A DNA stretch of 64,000 nt. Origin: G965215055 sp965242685. Its GTDB lineage: Bacteria; Pseudomonadota; Gammaproteobacteria; UBA4575. Both the position numbers and the translations under genes were made by a program. Below the pieces are notes generated by a model. It made no database searches and was not told the origin of the DNA. It saw only the letters and a list, made by a program, of their open reading frames with translations. Within the stretch, counting starts at the first letter, position 1, and the number at the start of each line of letters is the position of its first letter. The stretch is from positions 930,001 through 994,000 of the forward strand of contig OZ251487.1 in the NCBI GenBank assembly GCA_965242685.1, read 5' to 3'. Shown here piece after piece: positions 7,761 to 17,476 of the stretch.

Positions 7761-9254
7761 CTACCTAACGTTTGTGAGTTGGGCCTGCTGAAGTAAATGG
7801 GAAACGGAGGCTTCCATCATTTCAGTCAACGGCGCCGGCCAGATGCCAAGCCAGATTACTAATATTGTCAGAACGAGGAGACAAATAAATTCGCGATGGT
7901 TAAGGTCGGGTAGTTTGGCTACCCGCTCGTTGATGACTGCTCCGAATACCACGCGCTTTATCATCCATAAGGTGTAGGCGGCGCCCAGAACCAGGGTGAA
8001 TGCGGCAATGACCGCATACCATACGTTTGCGTTAAAGCTGGCCAAAATGACCATGAACTCGCCGACAAAGCCGGATGTCCCGGGCAACCCCGCATTCGCC
8101 AATGCGAAGATCACAAAGAATGTGGCAAACTTGGGCATACTGTTTACGACGCCTCCATAGTCTGCGATTTGGCGGCTGTGCATGCGGTCGTACAAGACCC
8201 CTATGCAAAGAAATAACGCCCCCGAGATAAAGCCATGCGAGATCATTTGTACCATGCCGCCCTGCATGGCCAACGTGGCATACGTATCGCCTTTTGTGAG
8301 TAGTGTAAAAATCAAGAAAAACCCGAGCGTGACAAACCCCATATGCGCAATAGACGAATAAGCGATCAACTTTTTCATGTCGCGCTGCGCCAATGCCACA
8401 AAACCGATGTATATCACCGCAATCAGTGAGGCGGCGATTATAAAACCCGCCAATTGATGGCTGGCGTAAGGTGTGATCGGGATACTAAAACGCAAAAAAC
8501 CGTAACCGCCCACCTTTAAAAGGATGGCCGCCAATACTACCGAGCCGCCGGTAGGGGCCTCCACGTGGGCATCGGGTAACCAGGTGTGTACGGGCCACAT
8601 CGGTATCTTTACCGCAAAGGCGATGAGAAAGGCTAAAAATAAGAGAAGCTGCTGGGTTGCGTCCAACTCCAGTTGTTGCAGTTGCGCAATTTCAAAGGTT
8701 CCCGAGTATATGTAAAGGTAGATAAATGCAACCAGCAAAAATACGGAACCGAGGAAGGTGTAAAGGAAAAATTTGATCGTTGCATAGACTCGACGAGGCC
8801 CGCCCCAAATACCAATGATTAAGAACATCGGTATCAGCATCCCTTCAAAAAAGATGTAAAAAAGTATGGCATCAAGCGCGCAAAAAACGCCTATCAGTAA
8901 TCCTTCCAAAATTAAAAACGAGGCAAAATATTCGGCGATGCGACGGGATGGCATGCCCCATCCCGCAACGATCACCAGTACTGTGATAACGGTGGTAAGT
9001 AGTATCAGCGGTACGGAAATTCCATCCGCACCAAGCGAGTAGTAGACATTAAAGGCTTGTATCCAGGGAATATGTTCTTTGAACTGCATTGTGTGCAGGC
9101 TGTTGTCAAACGCGCCGACCAGCATAACGCTGACCAGAAACGTCGCGACGGTCACCAACAACGATAGCCAACGCACGACATCGGCCGACATTTTTCTGGC
9201 GGCAATAATGAATACGCCGCCCAAAATGGGTAACCAGATTAAAATGCTTAACAT
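7761..9254 (-). CDS. nuoM: NADH-quinone oxidoreductase subunit M
   Basis: Antiporter-like proton-pumping subunit of complex I, 497 residues, about 14 transmembrane helices. The Proton_antipo_M core shows KIPMWPVHTWLPDAHVEAPT and DMKKLIAYSSIAHMGF, with the conserved Lys and His residues. The glutamate of transmembrane helix 5 is in FFEGMLIPMFLIIG. It sits between nuoL and nuoN with short spacers (25 and 5 bases), consistent with one transcript. Confidence 0.97.
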   Translation of the reverse strand: MLSILIWLPILGGVFIIAARKMSADVVRWLSLLVTVATFLVSVMLVGAFDNSLHTMQFKEHIPWIQAFNVYYSLGADGISVPLILLTTVITVLVIVAGWGMPSRRIAEYFASFLILEGLLIGVFCALDAILFYIFFEGMLIPMFLIIGIWGGPRRVYATIKFFLYTFLGSVFLLVAFIYLYIYSGTFEIAQLQQLELDATQQLLLFLAFLIAFAVKIPMWPVHTWLPDAHVEAPTGGSVVLAAILLKVGGYGFLRFSIPITPYASHQLAGFIIAASLIAVIYIGFVALAQRDMKKLIAYSSIAHMGFVTLGFFLIFTLLTKGDTYATLAMQGGMVQMISHGFISGALFLCIGVLYDRMHSRQIADYGGVVNSMPKFATFFVIFALANAGLPGTSGFVGEFMVILASFNANVWYAVIAAFTLVLGAAYTLWMIKRVVFGAVINERVAKLPDLNHREFICLLVLTILVIWLGIWPAPLTEMMEASVSHLLQQAQLTNVR

Positions 9255-9279
9255 GAACGGATGGAAGCCATGATGATCT

Positions 9280-11244
9280 TTAGAAAAATATTCGGCTGAG
9301 CAAAAAAAGCAGGCCGAGAATCATCACAAATGCGTAATGATATAGGTATCCCGTCTGCACCTTTCGGGCTTGCAATGAAAACCAACCTACCACCTTCGCC
9401 GAACCGTTTACCAACAAGCCATCTATCAATAAGCGGTCGCCAACGACATTACAAAAAGAACCCATTTTGCGGGCGCCGGCGGCAAAGACTATTTGGTAAA
9501 ACGTATCAATACCGTATTTGTGCAACAAAACTTTATGCGGAAGAGATAATTTTTGCTTGATTTGTTGGGGAAGCCGCGGCTGCTTTAAATACAACCACCA
9601 AGCAAGCGCAAAACCACCTAATGCGTACCAGATGACTTTACCTTGCAGGCCATGTATTAAAAAAGACCATACGCCATGATAATGGGACTTCATTTCTGCG
9701 ACGGCGCGATGGCTCTCCGAGACGACGATGCTATCGGCAAAATAGTCGCCGAAAACAATTGGCCCTATCAAGAATCCCGCAATGACGGAAGGGATCGCCA
9801 GTAAGATAAGCGGCATGGTAATGACTGCGGGGGACTCTTTTACGTTTTCTCGCGTGTGTGCGTCCATCCTGGATGTCCCGTGAAATGTCATGAATAACAG
9901 GCGGAACGAATAGAGTGCCGTAACAAATACACCGGCAGAAACGAGTATGTAGGCAAATCGGGCACCGGGTAATTGTGAATAATGCACCGCCTCGATGATG
10001 GCATCCTTGGAAAAGAAACCTGAAAAACCGGGGAAACCCACCAAGGCAAGCGTGCCAATGAGCGCGGTAACATAGGTTACGGGCATATATTTGCGTAAGC
10101 CACCCATGTTGCGCATGTCCTGTTCATGCCTCAGAGAAACGATGACGGAGCCCGCCGCCAAGAATAGCAGCGCCTTGAAGAAGGCATGTGTAAATAAGTG
10201 AAATATGGCGATTGAGTATGCGGATGCACCCAACGCAACCGTCATATAACCCAACTGTGATAGCGTCGAATAGGCGATCACTCTTTTAATGTCGTGTTGG
10301 ACGATGCCAACTAAACCCATGAAGAAAGCCGTTACGGCACCGATGATAAGAATCGTTGAAAGTGCCGTGTCACTCAACTCAAATAAAGGCGACATGCGTG
10401 CTACCATGTATATGCCCGCCGTAACCATTGTCGCCGCATGAATTAACGCCGAGATAGGAGTCGGCCCTTCCATAGAGTCGGGAAGCCAAACGTGCAAAGG
10501 CACTTGTGCGGATTTACCCATCGCTCCCGTAAACAGTAATAGGCAAATCACTGTCATCACCGGCCAATGCACATCACCAAAAATTGAGAATGTTTGTTCA
10601 GCCGCCGTTGGGGCTTGAGCGAAGACGGTTTGATAGTCCAGGCTGTTGAATACCGCTAAAATTGCGGCGATCCCCAAAAGAAATCCAAAGTCACCCACTC
10701 GATTTACTAGAAATGCCTTCAAGTTGGCAAAAACGGCGGATTCTTTCGTGTACCAGAAGCCAATCAGCAAATAAGAGACCAAGCCCACCGCCTCCCAACC
10801 AAAGAATAGCTGTAAAAAGTTATTTGCCATTACCAGCATCAGCATGGAAAAAGTAAATAGGGATAGGTAGGAAAAAAATCTCTGGTAGCCCGGATCACTG
10901 CGCATGTATCCAATGGTGTAGACGTGAACCGCCAAAGATACGAACGTTACGACCGTCATCATGAGAGCGGTCAACGGGTCAATTAAAAAACCTATCTTGA
11001 AAACAAGGTCGCGGAAACTGAACCAGTGATAAATGTCTATAGATGCGGGGGGAGTATTTGTAAGAATAATCTGTAGCAATACAACCAGACTTAAAATAAA
11101 GGAAATTGATACCCCTGCTATGGTGGTCCAATGCGCACCGCTTCGGCCGATCCTGCCGCCGGCAAAGCCGGCAATCGCAGCGGCAACCAGAGGGGATAGA
11201 ACAATGACCAGACAAAGTGCGCGCATACCCGCCATGATGGTCAA
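9280..11244 (-). CDS. nuoL: NADH-quinone oxidoreductase subunit L
   Basis: The distal proton-pumping subunit of complex I, 654 residues. It shows the NuoL-type N terminus, the Proton_antipo_M core (GKSAQVPLHVWLPDSMEGPT, DIKRVIAYSTLSQLGYM), and a C-terminal extension (about residues 500-654) that supplies the long lateral amphipathic helix running along the membrane arm. The start overlaps the nuoK stop by 4 bases, typical translational coupling. A second ATG a few codons in (residue 4 or 7) could also be used. Confidence 0.97.
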   Translation of the reverse strand: MTIMAGMRALCLVIVLSPLVAAAIAGFAGGRIGRSGAHWTTIAGVSISFILSLVVLLQIILTNTPPASIDIYHWFSFRDLVFKIGFLIDPLTALMMTVVTFVSLAVHVYTIGYMRSDPGYQRFFSYLSLFTFSMLMLVMANNFLQLFFGWEAVGLVSYLLIGFWYTKESAVFANLKAFLVNRVGDFGFLLGIAAILAVFNSLDYQTVFAQAPTAAEQTFSIFGDVHWPVMTVICLLLFTGAMGKSAQVPLHVWLPDSMEGPTPISALIHAATMVTAGIYMVARMSPLFELSDTALSTILIIGAVTAFFMGLVGIVQHDIKRVIAYSTLSQLGYMTVALGASAYSIAIFHLFTHAFFKALLFLAAGSVIVSLRHEQDMRNMGGLRKYMPVTYVTALIGTLALVGFPGFSGFFSKDAIIEAVHYSQLPGARFAYILVSAGVFVTALYSFRLLFMTFHGTSRMDAHTRENVKESPAVITMPLILLAIPSVIAGFLIGPIVFGDYFADSIVVSESHRAVAEMKSHYHGVWSFLIHGLQGKVIWYALGGFALAWWLYLKQPRLPQQIKQKLSLPHKVLLHKYGIDTFYQIVFAAGARKMGSFCNVVGDRLLIDGLLVNGSAKVVGWFSLQARKVQTGYLYHYAFVMILGLLFLLSRIFF

Positions 11245-11546
11245 CCTTTCAGACTTTCAAGCTCCTGAACATTGACAGTTTTGCGGTCACGGTACAGTAC
11301 CACTAAAATTGCCAAGCCAATTGCCGTCTCCGCAGCCGCCACGGTAAGGATAAAAAATACGAAAATCTGTCCGGCCAAATCATTTAGATAATGTGAGAAG
11401 GCAATGAAATTCATGTTCACGGCCAAGAGCATTAATTCTATCGCCATCAGTAATAGAATGACGTTTTTCCGGTTAAGAAAGATACCCGCAATACTGACAG
11501 AAAAAAGAATGGCCCCAAGTGTAAGAAAATGTGTTAAAGCGATCAT
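11241..11546 (-). CDS. nuoK: NADH-quinone oxidoreductase subunit K
   Basis: Small membrane subunit of complex I (MrpC-like), 101 residues with three transmembrane helices. The conserved glutamates of the proton channel are visible in LLMAIELMLLAVNMNFIAFS and in AAAETAIGLAILV. Length equals the family norm of about 100. It overlaps nuoL by 4 bases and follows nuoJ by 23. Confidence 0.97.
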   Translation of the reverse strand: MIALTHFLTLGAILFSVSIAGIFLNRKNVILLLMAIELMLLAVNMNFIAFSHYLNDLAGQIFVFFILTVAAAETAIGLAILVVLYRDRKTVNVQELESLKG

Positions 11547-11569
11547 TGCATCGTTACCAAAGTGCTTTA

Positions 11570-12157
11570 TTACTCTTTACTCAGAGAAGTCAAACGCACG
11601 CGACGGCTTTTATCAATGTTGATTTGTCCCGCCGGATGCTGGCGTTTCGAGTCGGTGCGCTTACGCGCCGTCAGTACGATGGCGGCGATAATGGCTACCA
11701 ATAAGATGGCGCCGGCAACTTCAAATGGGTATACATAGTCGGTAAACAACAATTCTCCTAGTTCCTGGGTATTGCTATGTTGCGCGGGCTTCGGCTGTGG
11801 CGCTTGTAAGTCAAACGCCGGTACACTGAGTACCACTGTCATTTCGACGATCATGACGATCCCAACCAACAGCCCCAGCGGTAAATATCCAGTAAAGCCC
11901 GCGCGCGTCTTGGTAACGTTGACCTTAAGCATCATTACGACAAATAAAAATAGGACCATGACGGCGCCCACGTATACCAGTACTAACGCGATGCCTAAAA
12001 ATTCTGCTTCAAGTAATAACCAAATCGCCGCACTGGTAAAAAATGCCAACACTAAAAATAGGGCTGCGTGCACTGGGTTGCGTACCGTGACTACGGCAAC
12101 CGCCGACGACAATAGAATCGCCGCAAAGAAATAGAAAACCCCGCTTTGTACCAGCAT
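11570..12157 (-). CDS. nuoJ: NADH-quinone oxidoreductase subunit J
   Basis: Membrane subunit of complex I, 195 residues with five predicted transmembrane helices followed by a basic cytoplasmic tail (RKRTDSKRQHPAGQINIDKSRRVRL). The conserved stretch GIALVLVYVGAVMVLFLFVVM in helix 3, which forms the pi-bulge gate near the quinone site, is present. Lies between nuoI and nuoK. Confidence 0.96.
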   Translation of the reverse strand: MLVQSGVFYFFAAILLSSAVAVVTVRNPVHAALFLVLAFFTSAAIWLLLEAEFLGIALVLVYVGAVMVLFLFVVMMLKVNVTKTRAGFTGYLPLGLLVGIVMIVEMTVVLSVPAFDLQAPQPKPAQHSNTQELGELLFTDYVYPFEVAGAILLVAIIAAIVLTARKRTDSKRQHPAGQINIDKSRRVRLTSLSKE

Positions 12158-12183
12158 TTTGTGCCTTGGTGTGCGTACTTATG

Positions 12184-12666
12184 TTAGCGATATGTGGAAT
12201 CTTCCCGACGATCTGCCATGATCTGATCTTCATGGTTTTTTCCCACTTCAAGCAGCATGTCTTTGGTCATCACTTGAGTGCCATGCTCAGAAAAAGAATA
12301 TTCAAATACCCGCGTTTCCACGATGGCATCTACCGGACATGCCTCTTCACAAAATCCGCAGTACACGCATTTGAATAAGTCGATGTCATATCTGGTGGTG
12401 CGCCGGCTGCCATCCTCGCGTTCTTCGGTGTCCATAGTGATCGCCAACGCCGGACACACCGCTTCACATAGCTTGCATCCAATGCAACGCTCCTCACCAT
12501 TCGGATAGCGCCGTAAGGCGTGTAAACCTCTGAATCTAGGTGATTGGGGTGTTTTCTCTTCCGGATACTGGATAGTAAATTTTTTGGACGCAAAATATTT
12601 GCCCGTCAGGGACATGCCTTTAAGTAGTTCAAATAATGTAAAACTGCGAATGATATTTTTTAGCAT
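12184..12666 (-). CDS. nuoI: NADH-quinone oxidoreductase subunit I
   Basis: Peripheral-arm subunit carrying two [4Fe-4S] clusters (N6a, N6b) that pass electrons towards the quinone site. The two ferredoxin motifs CIGCKLCEAVCP and CVYCGFCEEACP are intact in the 160-residue protein, and the N terminus has the amphipathic helix that docks on the membrane. Gene lies 15 bases downstream of nuoH and 26 bases upstream of nuoJ. Confidence 0.97.
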   Translation of the reverse strand: MLKNIIRSFTLFELLKGMSLTGKYFASKKFTIQYPEEKTPQSPRFRGLHALRRYPNGEERCIGCKLCEAVCPALAITMDTEEREDGSRRTTRYDIDLFKCVYCGFCEEACPVDAIVETRVFEYSFSEHGTQVMTKDMLLEVGKNHEDQIMADRREDSTYR

Positions 12667-12681
12667 GTTCTTTGCGGCTAT

Positions 12682-13746
12682 CTAATCAAACCATGGTGAA
12701 ACATTGAAAAATAGTAATAAACCTTCGACAAAAATCCAGATCAAGGTAATCGGCAGTAGGACTTTCCAGCCCAATCGCATGATCTGATCATAGCGATAAC
12801 GCGGAAACGTGGCACGAAACCAAAGAAAACAAAAGATAAAGAAGCTGGTCTTGACGAAAAACCAGTGAATGCCGGAATTCAACAGCACACCTATGTACGG
12901 CAACTCAAAAAATCTTCCGGGTAATAATCCCTCCAGAGGACTTAACCATCCACCCATAAATAAAAGTGCGGTAAGCGCGGAAATTAGTATGATATTTGCA
13001 TATTCCGCAAGGAAGAATAAGGCAAAACCCATCCCGGAGTACTCGACATGAAACCCGGCGACGATCTCCGACTCGCCTTCCACGACATCAAAGGGAGCAC
13101 GGTTTGTTTCCGCAACGCCGGCGATGAGATAGGTCAAAAACAAAGGGAATAAAGGCAGCCAATACCAGTGCAAAATACTTCCTTGCTGGGCCGCGATGAT
13201 ATCGCCAAGATTCAAGCTGCCACTGGCCATCAATACCCCTACCAGTGCAAAACCCATGGCGATCTCATAAGCAACGATTTGCGCTGCCGAACGTAATGCG
13301 CCAAGTAGTGCGTATTTTGAATTGGATGCCCAACCGGCGATGATGACTCCATATACACCCAAGGAAGTCATTGCCAATATGTAAAGTAACCCCGCATTTA
13401 CGTCTGCAAAACTCCAACCGTCCGCAAAAGGAATGACTACCCATGCCGCCAGTGCGGGAGTCATTGATAATAATGGCGCCAGACGAAACAGGAAGCGATC
13501 CGCGTTGTTCGGAAGAATCATTTCCTTGAACATTAGCTTCAGCGCATCCGCAATAGGTTGCCCAAAACCTTTAGGCCCTACACGATTTGGGCCAATACGT
13601 ACCTGCATGTAGCCAATGACCTTACGCTCCGCCAACGTGACATAGGCCACGCAACCAAATAATAGTAAGATAAATGTAGTCATGTAGATAGCGGTCAGTA
13701 TCACCGCAGGAACCGCCGCAGTTGCTTGGTGCCACCACTCAAACAT
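12682..13746 (-). CDS. nuoH: NADH-quinone oxidoreductase subunit H
   Basis: Membrane subunit that forms much of the quinone-binding cavity and the link between peripheral and membrane arms. The 354-residue protein has eight or nine transmembrane helices and the family signatures ERKVIGYMQVRIGPNRVGPKG and RAPFDVVEGESEIVAGFHVEYSG (only parts quoted as motifs; the acidic loop is intact). The ATG at 13746 lies inside the end of nuoG, overlapping its stop by 8 bases. Confidence 0.97.
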   Translation of the reverse strand: MFEWWHQATAAVPAVILTAIYMTTFILLLFGCVAYVTLAERKVIGYMQVRIGPNRVGPKGFGQPIADALKLMFKEMILPNNADRFLFRLAPLLSMTPALAAWVVIPFADGWSFADVNAGLLYILAMTSLGVYGVIIAGWASNSKYALLGALRSAAQIVAYEIAMGFALVGVLMASGSLNLGDIIAAQQGSILHWYWLPLFPLFLTYLIAGVAETNRAPFDVVEGESEIVAGFHVEYSGMGFALFFLAEYANIILISALTALLFMGGWLSPLEGLLPGRFFELPYIGVLLNSGIHWFFVKTSFFIFCFLWFRATFPRYRYDQIMRLGWKVLLPITLIWIFVEGLLLFFNVSPWFD

Positions 13747-16144
13747 GGGATGGCCTATGTATTTGGGACGGCCTATGTATTTCTATCGGCGCAATAGATG
13801 TTCCAAGCCAGTCGGGCTGCCGTGCGCTTTTTTGTATCCAAACGCAATTCATCGGCAAGGTTTCATCTAACTCCAAAGGTAATGTTGCCTGCCGAGTCCC
13901 TTGCACAACACGAACTGTTTTCTCATGCAATACGTTCAAATCGCGCGCTTGTTGTTCACACATGGCGACATAGGGTGGCTTTTCATATACGGTATTCTGT
14001 AGTGCACCGGCACGCCGCACAACGTTGTCAACCGCATAAATCGGTGTGCTTGAGACTCGAAATAAACCGCTATCCTGTCCTGTATGCAGGTCTATATTGT
14101 CTAAATTTCTCAAGTTTGCATCCGGCCCGGCTTTTCCTTCAAATAGTGCTTTGACTTCATCACGAATCTGCCGGCTGGATTGATAACATATGTCTTCAAA
14201 ACCAAACTTGTTGGCGAGCACACGTAAAATTCTCCAAATAGGACGCGCGTTTCCGGGTGCGGGGATCGATGCGGTCACAGTCTGCCATCGTCCTTCCATA
14301 TTTACATAGGTGCCATCGGTTTCGGCAAAGGTTGTAATAGGCAATATCACATCTGCATAGTGCTGCATTTGTTCGGTGACGTAGGGGGTAAACATCACTA
14401 CAAAGTCGGCTTGTTGCATCGCCTCGATAGCCGCCGGCGCATCGGTAAAATCAAACTCCGGCTCTAAATTCACCAATATATAGGCCTTTCTTGGGTGGGT
14501 GAGCATGGCGGTTACGTGTAAACCGGTCTTGTCCGGGTTATTTTTACCGCCGGGTAACCGATGCGGAACCACTCCGCTTAACCAAGCCCCGGCCGTATTG
14601 CCCGCCTGTGCAATGATCCCGAAGTTTGAGCCGGTAATCTCCGCAATAAAATTGCTCAGGGCACGCAGCACCGAACTCTGACAGTGATTTTCCGCAATGG
14701 CGCCAAGTAATACGCTTGATTGTCCGGCAGTGGTTAGTAATTCGAAAATCTGGCGCGCCCGAGTAGATACGGAAACGTTTTCAATAAGGCCCCGCAATGA
14801 AGACGGAAGTCGCTGCAATGTATCTGAAGACGCACACCCGGCAATTTCGGCCAAGGCGGATACCCATTGCTGCGGTGCCAAATTCCATGTGTTCTCGCCG
14901 ACAAAGAAAAAGTCAAACTGCCGCGAATTGATCGCTGTAACCTTACAACCTTTTGTACTCGCCTTACGTATGCGATGCGCAAGCATGGGTTGTTCCAACC
15001 GAATGTCACAACCGATTAAAAATAAGGCGTCATTCTTTTCAAAAGACGCCAATGACTGCCCTAAATATGGAAACAACGGCATGGCGTCTTGATCGGTAAA
15101 GTCGGCTTGGCGTGTACGATGGTCAATATTGTGAACGTTTAGCCGACGAAATATTTTTTGAAGTAGATAAAGATCCTCTAAAGTTGAGTGGGAAGATGCC
15201 AATACCCCTATTTGTTCAGCCGGGTACCGCTTCAGTTCTTCCACTACATGGTTAAGGCAAGTATCCCAGTCTTGTACTTGCCAATCTTGCTTTCTTCGAA
15301 GTTTGGGTTGAGTGACCCGATCATCCGTCCGCATACCTTGATAACTGAACCGGTCGCGATCTGATATCCATGTTTCGTTCAGTGCTTCATTTTGCCTGGG
15401 AACCACGCGCATCACTTTATTCCGTAACGTGTGGAAATAGATGTTGGAGCCGATGCCATCATGCGGCGCAATGGATGCAGTTTGTAGCATTTCCCACGAG
15501 CGAGCCGTCATGCGCGATGGTTTGGCATTGAGTGCGCCAACCGGACAAACGTCAATGACGTTACCCGATAATTCAGAAACAAGCGAACGCTCTACATAGG
15601 TGCCAATCTCCATGAATTCGCCTCGCCCCATGGCACCAAGTTCACGCAGTCCCGCAATTTCACTTCCAAAACGAACACAGCGTGTGCAGTGAATGCAGCG
15701 CGTCATATCAGTAGAAATCAAGGGCCCTAATTCCTTATCGGGTATCACGCGCTTTCTTTCCGCATAACGTGACACGCCTTTACCGTAACCCATGGCGATA
15801 TCTTGAAGTTCACACTCGCCTCCCTGATCACACACGGGACAATCAAGCGGGTGATTAATCAATAAAAACTCCATCGTTCCCCTCTGTGCGTCCAGCGCCA
15901 AAGGAGACTTGGTGTAAACCTCCATACCTTCGGTGACCGGTGTTGCACACGCCGGCAACGGCTTGGGAATTTTTTTCACTTCTACCATACACATGCGGCA
16001 GTTCGCCGCAACGGATAGTTTCTTGTGATAGCAAAAACGCGGAATATCAATACCATGCTGATCGGCAACTTCAATCAGCATGGCGCCTTTGGGTGCCGAC
16101 ATCTCTGTGTCGTTGATAAATAGCTGAACCGTTTGTATAGACAT
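13739..16144 (-). CDS. nuoG: NADH-quinone oxidoreductase subunit G
   Basis: Large peripheral-arm subunit that carries several Fe-S clusters. The N-terminal ferredoxin-like domain has the [2Fe-2S] cysteines (FCYH...CRMCMVEV), then CDQGGECELQ, the [4Fe-4S] set CIHCTRCVRF with CPVGAL, followed by a molybdopterin-oxidoreductase-like domain without obvious cofactor role. The 801-residue length fits the family. The last residues (IHRPSQIHRPS) come from an 18-base tandem duplication just before the stop. It is followed by nuoH with an 8-base overlap and preceded by nuoF with an 18-base gap. Confidence 0.97.
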   Translation of the reverse strand: MSIQTVQLFINDTEMSAPKGAMLIEVADQHGIDIPRFCYHKKLSVAANCRMCMVEVKKIPKPLPACATPVTEGMEVYTKSPLALDAQRGTMEFLLINHPLDCPVCDQGGECELQDIAMGYGKGVSRYAERKRVIPDKELGPLISTDMTRCIHCTRCVRFGSEIAGLRELGAMGRGEFMEIGTYVERSLVSELSGNVIDVCPVGALNAKPSRMTARSWEMLQTASIAPHDGIGSNIYFHTLRNKVMRVVPRQNEALNETWISDRDRFSYQGMRTDDRVTQPKLRRKQDWQVQDWDTCLNHVVEELKRYPAEQIGVLASSHSTLEDLYLLQKIFRRLNVHNIDHRTRQADFTDQDAMPLFPYLGQSLASFEKNDALFLIGCDIRLEQPMLAHRIRKASTKGCKVTAINSRQFDFFFVGENTWNLAPQQWVSALAEIAGCASSDTLQRLPSSLRGLIENVSVSTRARQIFELLTTAGQSSVLLGAIAENHCQSSVLRALSNFIAEITGSNFGIIAQAGNTAGAWLSGVVPHRLPGGKNNPDKTGLHVTAMLTHPRKAYILVNLEPEFDFTDAPAAIEAMQQADFVVMFTPYVTEQMQHYADVILPITTFAETDGTYVNMEGRWQTVTASIPAPGNARPIWRILRVLANKFGFEDICYQSSRQIRDEVKALFEGKAGPDANLRNLDNIDLHTGQDSGLFRVSSTPIYAVDNVVRRAGALQNTVYEKPPYVAMCEQQARDLNVLHEKTVRVVQGTRQATLPLELDETLPMNCVWIQKSARQPDWLGTSIAPIEIHRPSQIHRPSHV
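13747..13782. repeat. 18-base tandem duplication at the nuoG/nuoH junction
   Basis: Two adjacent copies, 13747-13764 (GGGATGGCCTATGTATTT) and 13765-13782 (GGGACGGCCTATGTATTT), differ at one base. The length is a multiple of three, so nuoG stays in frame and gains six residues; the copy nearer the stop also forms the region directly upstream of the nuoH start codon. Confidence 0.9.
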
Positions 16145-16162
16145 GGGTCGCGCAATGATTAG

Positions 16163-17464
16163 CTAAGCCGCAATACTCTCTTTGGCAGATGCACCCACGA
16201 TGCTGCGGCCATATTCGATATAGTGGACGAATTCATGGCGATAGTGTTTGATAAAGCTATGCACCGGCATGGCCGCCGCATCCCCTAATGCACAAATTGT
16301 TCTTCCTTCTATCTTGTATGCGACGTCATCTAATTTTTCTATGTCATCCAAATTGCCTTCACCAGTAACAATACGAGTAAGCATGCGATATAGCCAACCC
16401 GTACCTTCCCTGCAAGGTGTACATTGACCACATGATTCAGAGAAATAAAAACGTGAAATACGCCGCAAAACTTTGACCATGTCGGTCGTATCATCCATTA
16501 CCACAACCGCACCGGAACCCAGTAGAGAACCTGCCTGTGCGATCGATTCGTAATCCATATTCGTGTCAAGCATGGTTTCACCCGGAACGACTGGAACGGA
16601 TGACCCTCCAGGTATAACTGCCTTTAACTCGTGCCCGGTGCGCACTCCGCCGGACATTTTGAGCAATTCTGAAAAAGGTGTACCAAGTGGTATTTCAAAG
16701 TTACCCGGGCTATTCACATGCCCCGATACAGAAAAGCATTTCGTACCGCCGCTTTTTTCCACGCCCATGGAGGAAAACCACTCCGCCCCTTCGCGCATAA
16801 TGCTCGGCACGGATGCAAACGTCTCGGTGTTGTTAATCGTGGTCGGCTTTCCATAGAGACCGACATTAGCCGGAAAAGGAGGCTTGAAACGAGGCAAGCC
16901 CTTTTTACCTTCCAAAGATTCAAGCAACGCGGTTTCTTCGCCACAAATATAAGCACCCGCACCTAAAACGTCATACAAGAAAAAAGTAACCTCTGATCCC
17001 AAAATCTTCTCGCCCAGATAACCTTCTTTATACGCCTCATTCAATGCTTGTTTAAACCGAAGATACGGCTCATCAATAAACTCGCCTCGCAAATAGTTGT
17101 AGCCTATGGTTGCACCCATGGCATAACCGGCAATGACCATCCCTTCAACCACGGCATGTGGATTGAACCGCAAAATATCGCGGTCTTTACATGTGCCCGG
17201 CTCTGATTCATCCGAGTTACACACCACATAACTTTGTATACTTGGATCTCTCGGCATAAAGCTCCATTTCAATCCCGTGGGAAACCCCGCACCCCCTCGA
17301 CCACGCAGACCCGAGGCCTTGATCTGTTCAATAACTTCGGCAGGCGGAATCTGTTCGCGCAAAATTTTCTCCCACGCTAAATATCCGCCCACACGTCGGT
17401 AGTTTTCCAGCGTCCAGGGCTGTTTGAACTGAAGCGTCTGGTAGCAAACGTTATTTCGTTGCAT
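16163..17464 (-). CDS. nuoF: NADH-quinone oxidoreductase subunit F
   Basis: NADH-binding subunit where FMN accepts hydride from NADH. The 433-residue protein shows the glycine-rich NADH/FMN motif GLRGRGGAGFPTGLKW, the ESEPGTCKDRDI stretch, the SLBB domain and the C-terminal [4Fe-4S] N3 motif SCGQCTPCREG with a distant fourth cysteine (TICALGD). Lies 12 bases after nuoE and 18 bases before nuoG. Confidence 0.97.
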   Translation of the reverse strand: MQRNNVCYQTLQFKQPWTLENYRRVGGYLAWEKILREQIPPAEVIEQIKASGLRGRGGAGFPTGLKWSFMPRDPSIQSYVVCNSDESEPGTCKDRDILRFNPHAVVEGMVIAGYAMGATIGYNYLRGEFIDEPYLRFKQALNEAYKEGYLGEKILGSEVTFFLYDVLGAGAYICGEETALLESLEGKKGLPRFKPPFPANVGLYGKPTTINNTETFASVPSIMREGAEWFSSMGVEKSGGTKCFSVSGHVNSPGNFEIPLGTPFSELLKMSGGVRTGHELKAVIPGGSSVPVVPGETMLDTNMDYESIAQAGSLLGSGAVVVMDDTTDMVKVLRRISRFYFSESCGQCTPCREGTGWLYRMLTRIVTGEGNLDDIEKLDDVAYKIEGRTICALGDAAAMPVHSFIKHYRHEFVHYIEYGRSIVGASAKESIAA

Positions 17465-17476
17465 AAACTGTGATAG

